A stretch of 64,000 nt of DNA from Lachnospiraceae bacterium (GTDB lineage: Bacteria > Bacillota > Clostridia > Lachnospirales > Lachnospiraceae): the NCBI GenBank assembly GCA_021201665.1, contig JAJQEO010000071.1:1-64000 (forward strand). The letters are read 5' to 3'. The notes beneath the pieces were generated by a model. It had not been told where the DNA came from. It worked only from the letters and a program-made list of their open reading frames with translations, and ran no database searches. Shown here one piece after another: positions 47,935 through 58,159 of the stretch (position 1 is the stretch's first letter; every line of letters starts with the position of its first letter). A program made the position numbers and the translations under genes.

Positions 47935-49788
47935 CTATTTCTCTTCACAGCCGCTTCGGGATGTCTGTACCCCTTCCCGAAATGCCGCGCTATGTCTTTC
48001 AGCGCAGGATACAAACCGCGCTACAAAGGCAGGATTTGACCAGTAGTAAAGGTGCGGATACCCTGCCGCACTATGTCCAGATACATGGACGCAATCCCAG
48101 GTTCGTTTTCCGACAGGTTTTTTTGCCGTATAGGCATTGCCCGGATCGGTGCTGTCAAAATAATGGAATTCATGTGCGCGGATGGTCTCTCCAGGCTGAA
48201 GAAAACCTTCCTGGGTACGGATGTCTCCTTGATTGAGAAAGCCTTCCTGGGTACGGATATCTCCCTGATTGAGAAAGCCTTCCGATGTACTTGATCGTGT
48301 ACTTACCGATACGCCTGCCGATGAGGGCAAGGATGCTCCCTTTTCCCGCACACATAGAGTAATATAGCCGAATCTGCCCAGCTTTTCCGTGTGGTAGGTT
48401 CTTCCGGGAATGCAGCCGCACATCGGCCATGGACGTCCTTCCATGTCTTCCATTTCCTCATGCAGGTACATAAAACCGCCGCATTCCGCCAGATAGGGCA
48501 GGCCGTTTTTAATAGCACTGCTTATAGACTTCTTCATCGCCAGATTTTCAGAAAGCTGTTTCGCGTATAATTCCGGATAGCCTCCACCCAGAATCAGTCC
48601 GCAGGTGCCATCAGGAAGCTTCTCGTCCCACAGAGGTGAAAAGAAAACCAGCTTCGCGCCAAGCATTTCCAGAATGTCGAGGTTGTCCTGATAATAAAAA
48701 CAGAATGCATCGTCACGCGCGACGGCGATCTGCAGCTTTATCTGTTCGACAGTACTGGCCTTTTGCGGAAGTCCGGCTGCGTCAACTGCACAAATGCAGG
48801 ATGTTTCCTGACTCCATCCATGTGCAACATATCTGCCCGCGCTTTCCGGCATTTTCAAAGCCTCATCCTCATAATCCACCGCTTGCTGCGCAAGCGTGAG
48901 GATTCCATCCAGATCCAGGCACTGCTCCAGCTCCTTGCCCAGCCGTGAAATCCTGCTTTTTAAATCCATGATCTCATCCGGGGTCACCAGACCAAGGTGA
49001 CGGCTTTCCACAGCGGCGTCGTCCAACCTTGGGACGTATCCGTATACGCGCACGCCCGTCTGTTTCTCAATCTCCTCTTTTAATAAGAGGTATGTCATTT
49101 TCGTTGTCTGATTCAGGATGACCCCGCGGATGATTCCCGGAGTGCCCTGCGGCTTGCCCGCCATCTCTTGAGTACATCGCGGCTTGTTCGCCCCTTGCAG
49201 TTCACAGCTGTTTCTGGCCCCGGCCTCGTCTGAACCGAAGCATAGGTTCTGTATATTATGAGGTTCCGTGTTATAAGGTTCCAGGCATCCGGCTAACGTC
49301 CGCTCAGAGCCGGTCGAAGTAGAACGAAGAGTAGTTATTTTCTCATAATTCAGGTATCCCTGTATCAGCGGAATCACGGACAGACTCATGCCCCGTGCGT
49401 TTACGATCAGAATGATCGGCGTCTCTGTCACTGCAGCGAGATCAAAGGAGGAAGCCTTCACGGAAATGCCTCCCAGCCCATCATACAGGCCCATGACACC
49501 CTCCAGAACGGAAATTCCGGCATTCTGAGCTGTCCTCGCAAACAAATAACGTGTGGTCTGCGGGTCTGTAAAAAAGGTATCCAGGTTCCTTGACGGAGTG
49601 CCGATCACCCTGGTATGAAACATCGGATCGATGTAGTCCGGACCGCACTTGAAGGATGCCGGATCCAGGCCGCGCTCACGGAACGCCTGCAGCATTCCGC
49701 AGGTAATCATCGTTTTTCCACTGCCGCTTCCCGGGGCGGCAAGCATCAATCTGGGCAGATGAAGCATATCGATTTTCCTCCGCAGCAT
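47935..49788 (-). CDS. cbiA: cobyrinate a,c-diamide synthase
   Basis: LMLAAPGSGSGKTMITCGMLQAF...FKCGPDYIDPMFH...EGVMGLYDG...GLILGGGYPELYA...YLAECGGFMYL. Confidence 0.92.
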   Translation of the reverse strand: MLRRKIDMLHLPRLMLAAPGSGSGKTMITCGMLQAFRERGLDPASFKCGPDYIDPMFHTRVIGTPSRNLDTFFTDPQTTRYLFARTAQNAGISVLEGVMGLYDGLGGISVKASSFDLAAVTETPIILIVNARGMSLSVIPLIQGYLNYEKITTLRSTSTGSERTLAGCLEPYNTEPHNIQNLCFGSDEAGARNSCELQGANKPRCTQEMAGKPQGTPGIIRGVILNQTTKMTYLLLKEEIEKQTGVRVYGYVPRLDDAAVESRHLGLVTPDEIMDLKSRISRLGKELEQCLDLDGILTLAQQAVDYEDEALKMPESAGRYVAHGWSQETSCICAVDAAGLPQKASTVEQIKLQIAVARDDAFCFYYQDNLDILEMLGAKLVFFSPLWDEKLPDGTCGLILGGGYPELYAKQLSENLAMKKSISSAIKNGLPYLAECGGFMYLHEEMEDMEGRPWPMCGCIPGRTYHTEKLGRFGYITLCVREKGASLPSSAGVSVSTRSSTSEGFLNQGDIRTQEGFLNQGDIRTQEGFLQPGETIRAHEFHYFDSTDPGNAYTAKKPVGKRTWDCVHVSGHSAAGYPHLYYWSNPAFVARFVSCAERHSAAFREGVQTSRSGCEEK

Positions 49789-49874
49789 ATCTGCATAAAA
49801 ATGTTCGATTCATTTATTGATATAGAATGCTGGCACGCTTTTCCTAAAGCCAATGGAATCGCGGCCGACTTATT

Positions 49875-52517
49875 TCAGGAATTTTCAATCTTGTACTCTT
49901 CTGTCCCCAGATATCCGGTAATCTGGTAGCTCGTACCATCACTTCTGACCGTCATCGCTCCGCAGTCCATGGTCGCGTAGAGTGTGACACCTGCGGCTTC
50001 AAGACGCTCTACGGCTGCCGCGGCCGGATGTCCATAAGTATTATTTTCCCCGCAGGAAATAATGCCAAAGGTCGGCGAGGCAGCAGCGAGAAATGCCTCT
50101 GAGGAAGCCCCCTTGGATCCATGATGGCCTACTTTGAGGACATCGCAGGAGATATCAGCCCCGGAGGCAGCCAGTGCCAGTTCGGAATCTCCCTCCAGAT
50201 CCCCGGTAAAGAGCATCCGGAAGTTTTCGTATTGCAGAAGAAGCACCATGGAATCCTCGTTCTTGTCCCCTGACAGAGAAGTCGACGAAGGAGCCATACA
50301 GGTAAACGACCAGGTATTGGATAGCACAGCCCCCTCTTCCATCCGCAGCACGGTAATGCCAAGCTCGCGGCATTTTTCAATCAGTGTCTCAAAATCACTT
50401 TCATCCGCAGTCGGCGACAGAACCAGATTCTTCATGGAGATCCCGTGGGCATTTTTCTGCGCGAATCCTGGCAGATAATCTTCCAGATATTCCTCAATCC
50501 CGCTGATGTGGTCGCTGTCTGCATGAGAGAGAAAGATATAATCAATGCTACTGATTCCATAGTATTTGATGGTCTGGCTGATCCGATACTCCCAAAGGGA
50601 GCTCACTGAAGTACTCCCGCCATCAATCAGGCAGTTGGTCCCATCCGGCAGCTGAATTAGCGCCCCGTCGCCCTGCCCTACGTCCAGACAGGTCACGGTC
50701 AGTCCGCTGCGGGGATGAAATCCCATCAGGCTGACGCAAAGGACAAATGCCAATATCCACAGGATCGCGGGAGTGCATCGGGGTACAGTTACTGCTCTCC
50801 ACTTTCGCGGCAATCGTGTCTGACCTGTTTTACTCTCCTGCTCCCATGGTGGGCGATCCGCATAGCTGCGAAGCCGCTGGCCCGGTCGGCTCAAAAGTTG
50901 TCGTTTTCGTTTTGACTGGCTTTGGTGCCGCCAATCAGCATAGCTGCGAGGCCGACGTTCCGGCCGTTCCGGCTGACACGCCTGCTTGCGTCCCTCTCGC
51001 TTTCGTTTTCCCTGCGCCTTCAGAACAGCCATCGTCCCCGTTGTCGCGCCGATGAGCAGCACATAGTAAACCACTATGCTCCAGACCGAGGGACGTCCCG
51101 CGATCCAGATGGCACCCGGCAGCTGCTGCTCGAGGGTGCAAAGCCACTCGAAAAAGCCCAGCAGGTAATAAACCGGCGCAGCCAGAAATGTCCCCAGAGG
51201 AACACTGATCAGTCCTGCCAGGCAGGAAAGCAGCGCGGATGCCATCAGGGCGGACATCAGCGGGATCACGGCCAGATTTACCAGGATACTCCACGGCGAG
51301 GTCTGGTAGAAAAACCAGAGTGTAACCGGAAGTGCGCCAATCCAGATCCCCAGGCCGCCGCTTAAGGTCTTCCACAGAAAATCACCGGCAAAGCATACGC
51401 TGCGCGGGCAAATTTTTGTTTTTTCTATGACACCATTCCGGGTATTACTTGTGTTCCGCACATCTTTTGCATTCCGCGCATTTTCTGCACTTCGTGCATC
51501 CCGCTCATTCTCCTTTTTGGTCCGTCGCAGCCGCACATGAAAAGGATTTGCCTTTGCCAGCACCGGCACGAGCAGCGCGATGGATAAAACCGCCCCAAAG
51601 GACAGTAAAAAAGAGGACTGCATCACTGCGAGCGGGTTTCCGGCCAGAATCAGGGCCGCGGCTATGGCAGTAGATGTCAGCATATCATTCTTCCTGCCGA
51701 CGATCTGCGCTCCCAGCCAGAGGATGAACATCAGGCAGGCCCGCATGGCCGATATCCCGAAGCCGGACATCAGCGCGTACAGAACCACAAACGCCGCGGA
51801 CGGCAGTGCTGCCAGCGCAAATGGCAGCCGGATGCGGCGCAAAAGCTTGTAAATGCACATCCCGATCAGGCTGATGTGAAGGCCGCTGATGGAAATAATA
51901 TGGGCAATGCCTCCCTCCTGATAGAGCTGCTTCCACTCCTGCTCCATGAAGCTTTTTTCTCCAAGGCTGATCGCCGACACGGTCCGCGCTTCTTTCTCAT
52001 TTAATATCTGCAGATAAGAATTGCGCAGGGTGCGCCGGATGCCGGAGAGCGTCCGGATAAGCGACCATCCCCCCTCAGAAAGCATCGACACTGTCGGACC
52101 GGATATACTTCCAAGCGTATTTCTGGAAAAATAATATTCCTGCGCGTCAAATTGTCCGGGATTCCCCGCTTCCGTAAATGGTTTCCAGCTGCCGCTTACA
52201 CGTATCCGGTCGCCAGGCAGATAGCTGTCCGTACCGACTGTTACCATAAGCTTCAGCCCTGGCGACAGAGTACCGGACTGACTGCCGGACTGCAGGATAC
52301 TGATCTGATTTATAAAAAGCCGCACACCATCCGATACTGCACAGACCTCGTCCACGCTCGCCTCCAGCGTCAGTGTATCCCCTGAAGCAGCTATATCTGA
52401 CAGGTACTCCTGTGCCGTCAAAAGCGCGAAATTTCTTCCGGAGGCACGGGTTATCCCGGCCAAAACCAGAAAAAGCGCGGCCGCAAGGCACAAAAAAGCC
52501 AGCGGTCGTTTTCTCAT
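49875..52517 (-). CDS. comEC: DNA internalization-related competence protein ComEC/Rec2
   Basis: HIISISGLHISLIGM...SAMRACLMFILWL, C-terminal metallo-beta-lactamase (CLDVGQGDGALIQLPDGTNCLIDGG...LSHADSDHISG). Confidence 0.93.
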   Translation of the reverse strand: MRKRPLAFLCLAAALFLVLAGITRASGRNFALLTAQEYLSDIAASGDTLTLEASVDEVCAVSDGVRLFINQISILQSGSQSGTLSPGLKLMVTVGTDSYLPGDRIRVSGSWKPFTEAGNPGQFDAQEYYFSRNTLGSISGPTVSMLSEGGWSLIRTLSGIRRTLRNSYLQILNEKEARTVSAISLGEKSFMEQEWKQLYQEGGIAHIISISGLHISLIGMCIYKLLRRIRLPFALAALPSAAFVVLYALMSGFGISAMRACLMFILWLGAQIVGRKNDMLTSTAIAAALILAGNPLAVMQSSFLLSFGAVLSIALLVPVLAKANPFHVRLRRTKKENERDARSAENARNAKDVRNTSNTRNGVIEKTKICPRSVCFAGDFLWKTLSGGLGIWIGALPVTLWFFYQTSPWSILVNLAVIPLMSALMASALLSCLAGLISVPLGTFLAAPVYYLLGFFEWLCTLEQQLPGAIWIAGRPSVWSIVVYYVLLIGATTGTMAVLKAQGKRKREGRKQACQPERPERRPRSYADWRHQSQSKRKRQLLSRPGQRLRSYADRPPWEQESKTGQTRLPRKWRAVTVPRCTPAILWILAFVLCVSLMGFHPRSGLTVTCLDVGQGDGALIQLPDGTNCLIDGGSTSVSSLWEYRISQTIKYYGISSIDYIFLSHADSDHISGIEEYLEDYLPGFAQKNAHGISMKNLVLSPTADESDFETLIEKCRELGITVLRMEEGAVLSNTWSFTCMAPSSTSLSGDKNEDSMVLLLQYENFRMLFTGDLEGDSELALAASGADISCDVLKVGHHGSKGASSEAFLAAASPTFGIISCGENNTYGHPAAAAVERLEAAGVTLYATMDCGAMTVRSDGTSYQITGYLGTEEYKIENS

Positions 52518-52543
52518 CGCATCATCCCTTCCGAAATAATTAT

Positions 52544-54073
52544 TCAGTCCACCCCGGCAAGGACTCCATTGTTGTCAGAAGCATCCTCTGCGGAGGCCTC
52601 AGCCTCGCCAGAGTCGTTTCCTGCCGGATCTGTCCCTGAGGATGTCGATTCATCTGACGAATCAGATACGGAGGAATCCACACCTGCTGATGCGTCTGAC
52701 CCGGATGAACCCGCGTCCGCCGACGTATCTGACCCAGTTGAACCCACATCTGCTGACGCATCCGTCCCAGTTGCTCCCGCATCCGCTGATGTATCCGTCC
52801 CGGAAGTGCCCGCATTCCCCGACGCATCTGACACGAAAGTTTCTGCATCCGCTGACGCATCTGTCCCGGTTGAGCCCGCGTCCGTTGATACGCCTGACAC
52901 AGAAGTATCTGAAGCATCCTCTCCGGCAGATCGCGCTTCCGCCGTACTCCCGGCCAGATCCTCCCCGGTTTCGGTCTCACCTGAGTCAGCATCTTCCTCT
53001 GCTTCATCCGCGTTCCCGGCCTCTTCAGTCTCCTCTAAGTTCGGCTCCCCTTCTGCCTCCCCGGATTCCAGCGTCTCCATCTCTATAATCTCCTGATTCA
53101 TAATAAACACATTATTCAGGTCAATCTCATCCCAGAACAACACATTACTGGAGCCTTCGATCGTAATCTTCACGCCATTAATGGTATCAGAGGTTTCACA
53201 GATGGAATTCACGATCGCATAAAGCGCCGCCTCCGCCGAAGGAGCGTTTTCCGCCGGAGCCTGATTAAACTCTTCGCTGAAATTCAACGTACAGATACCA
53301 TTTTTCTCCGAGACATCCACAATCTCCGTGGAGGAATTAAGCACAGCCCTCCGGTCCGAATACTCCGATCCCGCTATCAGCTGCTCCACAATCACGCGTC
53401 CTAAGACCATGTTGCTCGAATAATCCACGTTCCGCACTTCTTTTTTCAGCTTTGTACCGTCCTGATTCGGGAAATACAGCACAAGGGAGGCCGACTGATA
53501 GGAATTAATGCCTCCGTTTTTGGTATCAATAAAGCTCTCCGCATCCATCGCAGCAACAGCTTCCCCATCCGCGTCCACCAGCTGCCTGGAATCCACGGTA
53601 ATCATAATTTTCGTAACGCCCGGAATCTGACAGATCGTCTTAACCACAGCCGCGCGCAGCAGCACCTCGGTCGTGTTGCTCATCTCATAATATTCGGAGG
53701 AAAAATCAATGCGCAGCGCGTCGATTCCACGCTCATAGCCCTGATAAACCACCGTTTCGGGAATCGTACTGGCATACAGGGCATCCTCCGGAACCGTGGC
53801 CATCTGCGTCATCAGCTCCGTCATCATCTCATCAAAGGTCTCCGCTGACGGGACATAGCTGACCTCGTAAAGGCTGGTTCCTGACGAACTCTTATAATAA
53901 ATCGTATAGCTGGTACTTTTGCTGCCGTTATTCGCGCAGCCGCCGAGCATCATCAGCGCGGCAGTCAGCGCCAGTACGGCAAATAATCTTTTTATACAGC
54001 TCACCGAATCCCTCCATACATCCGCCAGGGCCGACAAAAACTCGTCCGCGCGGTATGTCATAAAGCTCTCCAA
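52544..54073 (-). CDS. GerMN-domain (spore germination-type) lipoprotein with Ser/Asp/Ala/Gly repeat tail
   Basis: Lipobox LMMLGGCANN, two GerMN-like domains, 33-nt repeat tail. Confidence 0.83.
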   Translation of the reverse strand: MESFMTYRADEFLSALADVWRDSVSCIKRLFAVLALTAALMMLGGCANNGSKSTSYTIYYKSSSGTSLYEVSYVPSAETFDEMMTELMTQMATVPEDALYASTIPETVVYQGYERGIDALRIDFSSEYYEMSNTTEVLLRAAVVKTICQIPGVTKIMITVDSRQLVDADGEAVAAMDAESFIDTKNGGINSYQSASLVLYFPNQDGTKLKKEVRNVDYSSNMVLGRVIVEQLIAGSEYSDRRAVLNSSTEIVDVSEKNGICTLNFSEEFNQAPAENAPSAEAALYAIVNSICETSDTINGVKITIEGSSNVLFWDEIDLNNVFIMNQEIIEMETLESGEAEGEPNLEETEEAGNADEAEEDADSGETETGEDLAGSTAEARSAGEDASDTSVSGVSTDAGSTGTDASADAETFVSDASGNAGTSGTDTSADAGATGTDASADVGSTGSDTSADAGSSGSDASAGVDSSVSDSSDESTSSGTDPAGNDSGEAEASAEDASDNNGVLAGVD

Positions 54074-54134
54074 CGCAGCCAGAAGATTCCTTATGGCTGA
54101 CGTGTGACAATGCTGCTGATTTCAGCCATGCATG

Positions 54135-55652
54135 TCACGGCACATATTTCAGCGGAATGCGCACCGTAAAGGTCGTTCCCTCGCCCTCGCGGCTGTAGAC
54201 CTTGATAGCGCCATGGTGCATCAGCACCGCGCTCCTTGTGATCGCCAGTCCCAGACCGGTGCCGCCGATCTCGCGGGAATGTGATTTGTCCACCCGGTAA
54301 AAGCACTCAAAAATATGCTCCTGGGAATCCTCCGGTATCCCGATGCCGGAGTCCTCCACCTTGATATAAAAATACTTGCTGTCCACGTTCAGGGAGACAT
54401 GCACCCAGCCTCCCTCTTTGTTGTACTTAATGCCATTCTCGACCAGGTTGGAGATCGCCAGCGTCAGCTTGGTCTCATCAACCTCGGCAAGCACCGGCTT
54501 AAAGCTCTCCAGCACCAGCTCGATATTCCGCGTCGCCCCGATCGGGCGCAGTCTTTTCAGCACCAGCTCGATCAGCTGGTTGATATTGGTCTCCTCGATA
54601 TGCACATCCGAGGAACGCTTATCCATCTTCACCAGGGAGAGCAGATCCGTGATGATCTTATTCTCACGGTCGACTTCTTCCGCGATATCTGTCATGAACT
54701 CCTTGTACAGCTCCACAGGCACATCATCCTGCGCCAGGAGAGAATCCGCCAGCACCTTCATGGATGTGATCGGCGTCTTCAGCTCATGGGAGACATTTGA
54801 CACAAACTCCTGTCTGGAATCCTCCTGCGCCTTCATACGTTTGAGCATGCGGTTGTACGCCTCTGCCAGAAGCTGGGTCTCCGTATAGTCCGGAATTGAA
54901 ATCTCCTCATCATTCACACCCGCGACATCCTCCAGGGACTGGGTGATTTTACCAAACGGCCGCGTAAGGATCCGCGAGACATAAAACGCAATCCCAAGGA
55001 TCAGAACGACCAGAATCGACTGCATCTGAAAAACCGTCCTGCTGATGCCGGCCTTTCCATTCGCGATGTCCTGGGTCGGCACGCTGATAATCATAATCCC
55101 GTCCGTCTCCCCGCTCTCAGAGTCCGTCGTCGGGATCGTCATTTCCAGAAACTGATTGTCCTCGTCATAGTTCGTGGAATTTGTCCCCAGGAAGGTCAGA
55201 AGCACCTCTTCCGAAATAATCACCTTATCCACATCAATATCATAGGTATCTTTAATTATGCGAAAATTACTGTTGACCAGAATGACACGCCCTGAATACA
55301 GCGACGCCATCTGGTCAATCAGCTTGTCTACCTGGTCGGAGCTGTTCCCATGCATATAGCCGGACTCCGCGATCTGCTCCAGAATCTGCTGGCACTGCGT
55401 GTTCAGGAGCTGTGCCTTCTGCTCCACGGCCTGTGCTTCGTAATTGGACAGAACCGCCACCCTCATCAGCAGCACCGGAATCACGCCCACCAAAATAAAG
55501 AACAGGAAAATGCGTGCCTGCAGACTTTTAAAATATTTGTAAATGAATGGCTTAATGCTGGAAATAGTAACCCACTCCCCACTTTGTATGTACGTATTTC
55601 GGCTCGCTCGGATTAGTCTCGATCTTCTCGCGCAGGCGGCGGATATGCACAT
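54135..55652 (-). CDS. sensor histidine kinase (WalK/PhoR type); start uncertain
   Basis: HAMP-like region, FVSNVSHELKTPITSMK, NLVENGIKYN, VEDSGIGIPEDSQEHIFECFYRVDKSHSREIGGTGLGLAI. Confidence 0.92.
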   Translation of the reverse strand: MCISAACARRSRLIRASRNTYIQSGEWVTISSIKPFIYKYFKSLQARIFLFFILVGVIPVLLMRVAVLSNYEAQAVEQKAQLLNTQCQQILEQIAESGYMHGNSSDQVDKLIDQMASLYSGRVILVNSNFRIIKDTYDIDVDKVIISEEVLLTFLGTNSTNYDEDNQFLEMTIPTTDSESGETDGIMIISVPTQDIANGKAGISRTVFQMQSILVVLILGIAFYVSRILTRPFGKITQSLEDVAGVNDEEISIPDYTETQLLAEAYNRMLKRMKAQEDSRQEFVSNVSHELKTPITSMKVLADSLLAQDDVPVELYKEFMTDIAEEVDRENKIITDLLSLVKMDKRSSDVHIEETNINQLIELVLKRLRPIGATRNIELVLESFKPVLAEVDETKLTLAISNLVENGIKYNKEGGWVHVSLNVDSKYFYIKVEDSGIGIPEDSQEHIFECFYRVDKSHSREIGGTGLGLAITRSAVLMHHGAIKVYSREGEGTTFTVRIPLKYVP

Positions 55653-56241
55653 CTACGGTCCTGACATCCCCCGGATATTCGTATCCCCATACTGTATTCA
55701 GAAGGCTCTCGCGGCTGTAAACCTTGTTCGGGTTGAAAACGAGCAGCTCCAGCAGATCATACTCCTTGGTCGTCAGATTCACCTCTTTGCCCGCGATGCT
55801 GACCCTCCTGCCGTCACAGTCCAGTACCAGATCCCCCACCTCGACAATCTTGCCCTTCGGCTCAGGCGTATTTCTCTGCGATGTCCTGCGGATGATGGCC
55901 TTGAGTCTTGCCTTTACTTCGAGAATGTTAAATGGCTTTGTGATATAGTCATCCGCTCCATACTCCAGACCCATAATCTTATCCATATCATCACCCTTGG
56001 CTGTCAGCATGACAATCGGCACATCCGAAAACTCCCGGATCTGCTGGCAGACCTCCAGTCCGTCCAGCTTCGGAAGCATCAGGTCCAGGAGAATAATATC
56101 GTATTTGTTCTCCTTTGCCAGCCGGACCGCTTCCTCGCCGTCATACGCGCAGTCCACTTCCATGTCATCCTGCTCCAGACTGAACCGGATTCCTTTTACA
56201 ATCAGCTTTTCATCATCCACTACCAGAACTCTCTTCGCCAT
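55552..56241 (-). CDS. OmpR-family response regulator
   Basis: KRVLVVDDEKLIVKGI...YDIILLDLMLPKLDGLEVCQQIR...GADDYITKPF, winged helix C-terminus. Confidence 0.96.
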   Translation of the reverse strand: MAKRVLVVDDEKLIVKGIRFSLEQDDMEVDCAYDGEEAVRLAKENKYDIILLDLMLPKLDGLEVCQQIREFSDVPIVMLTAKGDDMDKIMGLEYGADDYITKPFNILEVKARLKAIIRRTSQRNTPEPKGKIVEVGDLVLDCDGRRVSIAGKEVNLTTKEYDLLELLVFNPNKVYSRESLLNTVWGYEYPGDVRTVDVHIRRLREKIETNPSEPKYVHTKWGVGYYFQH

Positions 56242-56318
56242 AATCTACTCCTCACATTTCCATCCACGCACATCACTGGCAGACGTGCCTCGCGCATCAA
56301 TCACCGGATATGCACAGG

Positions 56319-57377
56319 TTACACTGTTATCAGGTCTTTTATCTGAGAGAACACTCCGCTTTTAATTCCCGAAATGTTCTGGATCTCTTCAATCGACGCA
56401 AACGCGCCATGCGTATCGCGGTAGGCCACGATCGCGTCCGCCTTTGACTCCCCGATCCCCGGCAGAGTCATCAGCTCCTCCCGGGTCGCTGTATTAATAT
56501 TTATCCTTCCGTCCGAAGCAGTCCCTGAATCCGTCGCTTCAGCGGCTGAAGAAGATGTCTCTCCGGAGCCATCCGCTGCCGCGCCTGCAGAAGAAGCATC
56601 CGTGCCGCCGGTGCCATCAGAAGTCCCGGAAATGCCCGTCCCTGAAGCACTTCCAGACATTCCCTCCGGAACCATGCCGGATTCCCTCATCAGGTCTGTC
56701 TCCTCGACCGTATAGATATAAAGCTTCTGCCCGTCGCTGAGCGTCGCGGCCTGGTTCAGCCACTCCTCATCAGCCTCGGCAGAAAACCCGCCCGCCAGCT
56801 CAACCGCGTCACAGACACGCATGTCCTCCCGGATCGGATAGACCCCCGGGTCATTCACGGCTCCACAAACATAAACATATCCCACGATCGCTTCTGTCTC
56901 GGAAGCTTCCGATACAGATGTACTCAGCCCCGCGAGCGTATCTGGCACTCCCGTCTGATTCGATGAGACTTCCGCCTGGGCGTTATTCGCTGTACTGCCC
57001 TCTGTTTTCACATTACCGGACTGCGCATCCGAAGAATCCGCAGATTCTTCCGCATCCGCAGACTTCGTCCCGGCACTCTCCGCACCAGATACTGTCCCTG
57101 TATCGTCTGCGCCAGACGCTGTTCCTGCGCCGTCCGCGTCCGATTCTTTCCCACTGTCGGCCGCGCCAGGCACTGTCCCTGTGCCATCCTCGTCCGATTC
57201 CCTCCCGCTGTCGTCCATGTCCGCCGCTGTTTCCTCCGTCAGTCCTGCCGTGTAGATCGGCGCGGAAGATGAGCAGCCGGAAAGGGTCAATAAAGTAAAG
57301 CATAACAGGGCTGTGACCAGCCCGATTTTTATATTTTGCATTTTTTGCAGCCACAGCTGCCGTTTCCCATATGCCAA
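56319..57377 (-). CDS. comEA: ComEA-family helix-hairpin-helix DNA-binding lipoprotein
   Basis: Lipobox LLTLSGCSSS, SLBB-like VYVCGAVNDPGVYPI, HhH ININTATREELMTLPGIGESKADAIVAYRDTHGAFASIEEIQNISGI. Confidence 0.9.
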   Translation of the reverse strand: MAYGKRQLWLQKMQNIKIGLVTALLCFTLLTLSGCSSSAPIYTAGLTEETAADMDDSGRESDEDGTGTVPGAADSGKESDADGAGTASGADDTGTVSGAESAGTKSADAEESADSSDAQSGNVKTEGSTANNAQAEVSSNQTGVPDTLAGLSTSVSEASETEAIVGYVYVCGAVNDPGVYPIREDMRVCDAVELAGGFSAEADEEWLNQAATLSDGQKLYIYTVEETDLMRESGMVPEGMSGSASGTGISGTSDGTGGTDASSAGAAADGSGETSSSAAEATDSGTASDGRININTATREELMTLPGIGESKADAIVAYRDTHGAFASIEEIQNISGIKSGVFSQIKDLITV

Positions 57378-57495
57378 TTTATTTTAACGAAAAAATTACA
57401 GATTTGCAACAGATTTTTACAGTTTAGGAAAAAATTAAGGACATAAAATGAAACAATCAGGAGGGGTCTGCAAATTGACCAGATTTGAGCAGATA

Positions 57496-57924
57496 CTACC
57501 ATTTAAACAGGATAATCCCCACTACCGCGACTGCCATGCCGATGACTTTCCGTCCTTCGAGCGGCTGCCGCTCCACGCCGAACAGCCCCATCAGTTCAAT
57601 GACATAGGCAATGATCAGCTGCGCGACCACGATGAGCATCGCCGCGCGCGCCGGTCCTAAAGCACTCATTGCCTTTACAACCGTGATGGTAATGAAAGCG
57701 CCGATCACGCCTGAAAGGAGCATATATTTCGGCTCCACGTCCGTCAGCGCCATCACATGTGTCCGGTCGGTAAACAGCCAGGCCGCGAGACAGACGAGCA
57801 GCGCCGTCAGCTGCACAAACGCAGAGGACAGCCAGAGGCTCGTCTGCTTTGTCATTTCCGTATTAAAGACACCCTGGACGCTCATAAGCGTACCTGAAAC
57901 AATCGCTGTCAAAATCCCCCACAT
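57496..57924 (-). CDS. DMT-superfamily small transporter (DUF606/YdcZ-like)
   Basis: 142 aa, 4-5 TM, MWGILTAIVSGTLMSVQGVFNTEMTKQTSLWLSSAFVQL. Confidence 0.75.
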   Translation of the reverse strand: MWGILTAIVSGTLMSVQGVFNTEMTKQTSLWLSSAFVQLTALLVCLAAWLFTDRTHVMALTDVEPKYMLLSGVIGAFITITVVKAMSALGPARAAMLIVVAQLIIAYVIELMGLFGVERQPLEGRKVIGMAVAVVGIILFKW

Positions 57925-58017
57925 TGACCCAATCCTCCCCGGTTATTATTTTAGATTAGGATACCCGGATTTTATGAAAAAATGTACTATCCGAATGAGA
58001 AAAAAGCCAATTCTGAT

Positions 58018-58067
58018 TAAAAACGCCTGGCACTGCGGTATTCTCTCCCGCAATGTCAGGCGTTTTT
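58018..58067 (-). terminator. terminator downstream of argD
   Basis: aaaaacgcctg(acattgcggg..ccgcagtgc)caggcgttttt on the minus strand. Confidence 0.7.
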
Positions 58068-58159
58068 CTATATTGATATATGATCCAGGCGGCATTTGCA
58101 CCTGCTTCTTTCATCATGCGTGCGCAAGCCAAGCCGGCCGGCGTATGCGCCATGCCTTC

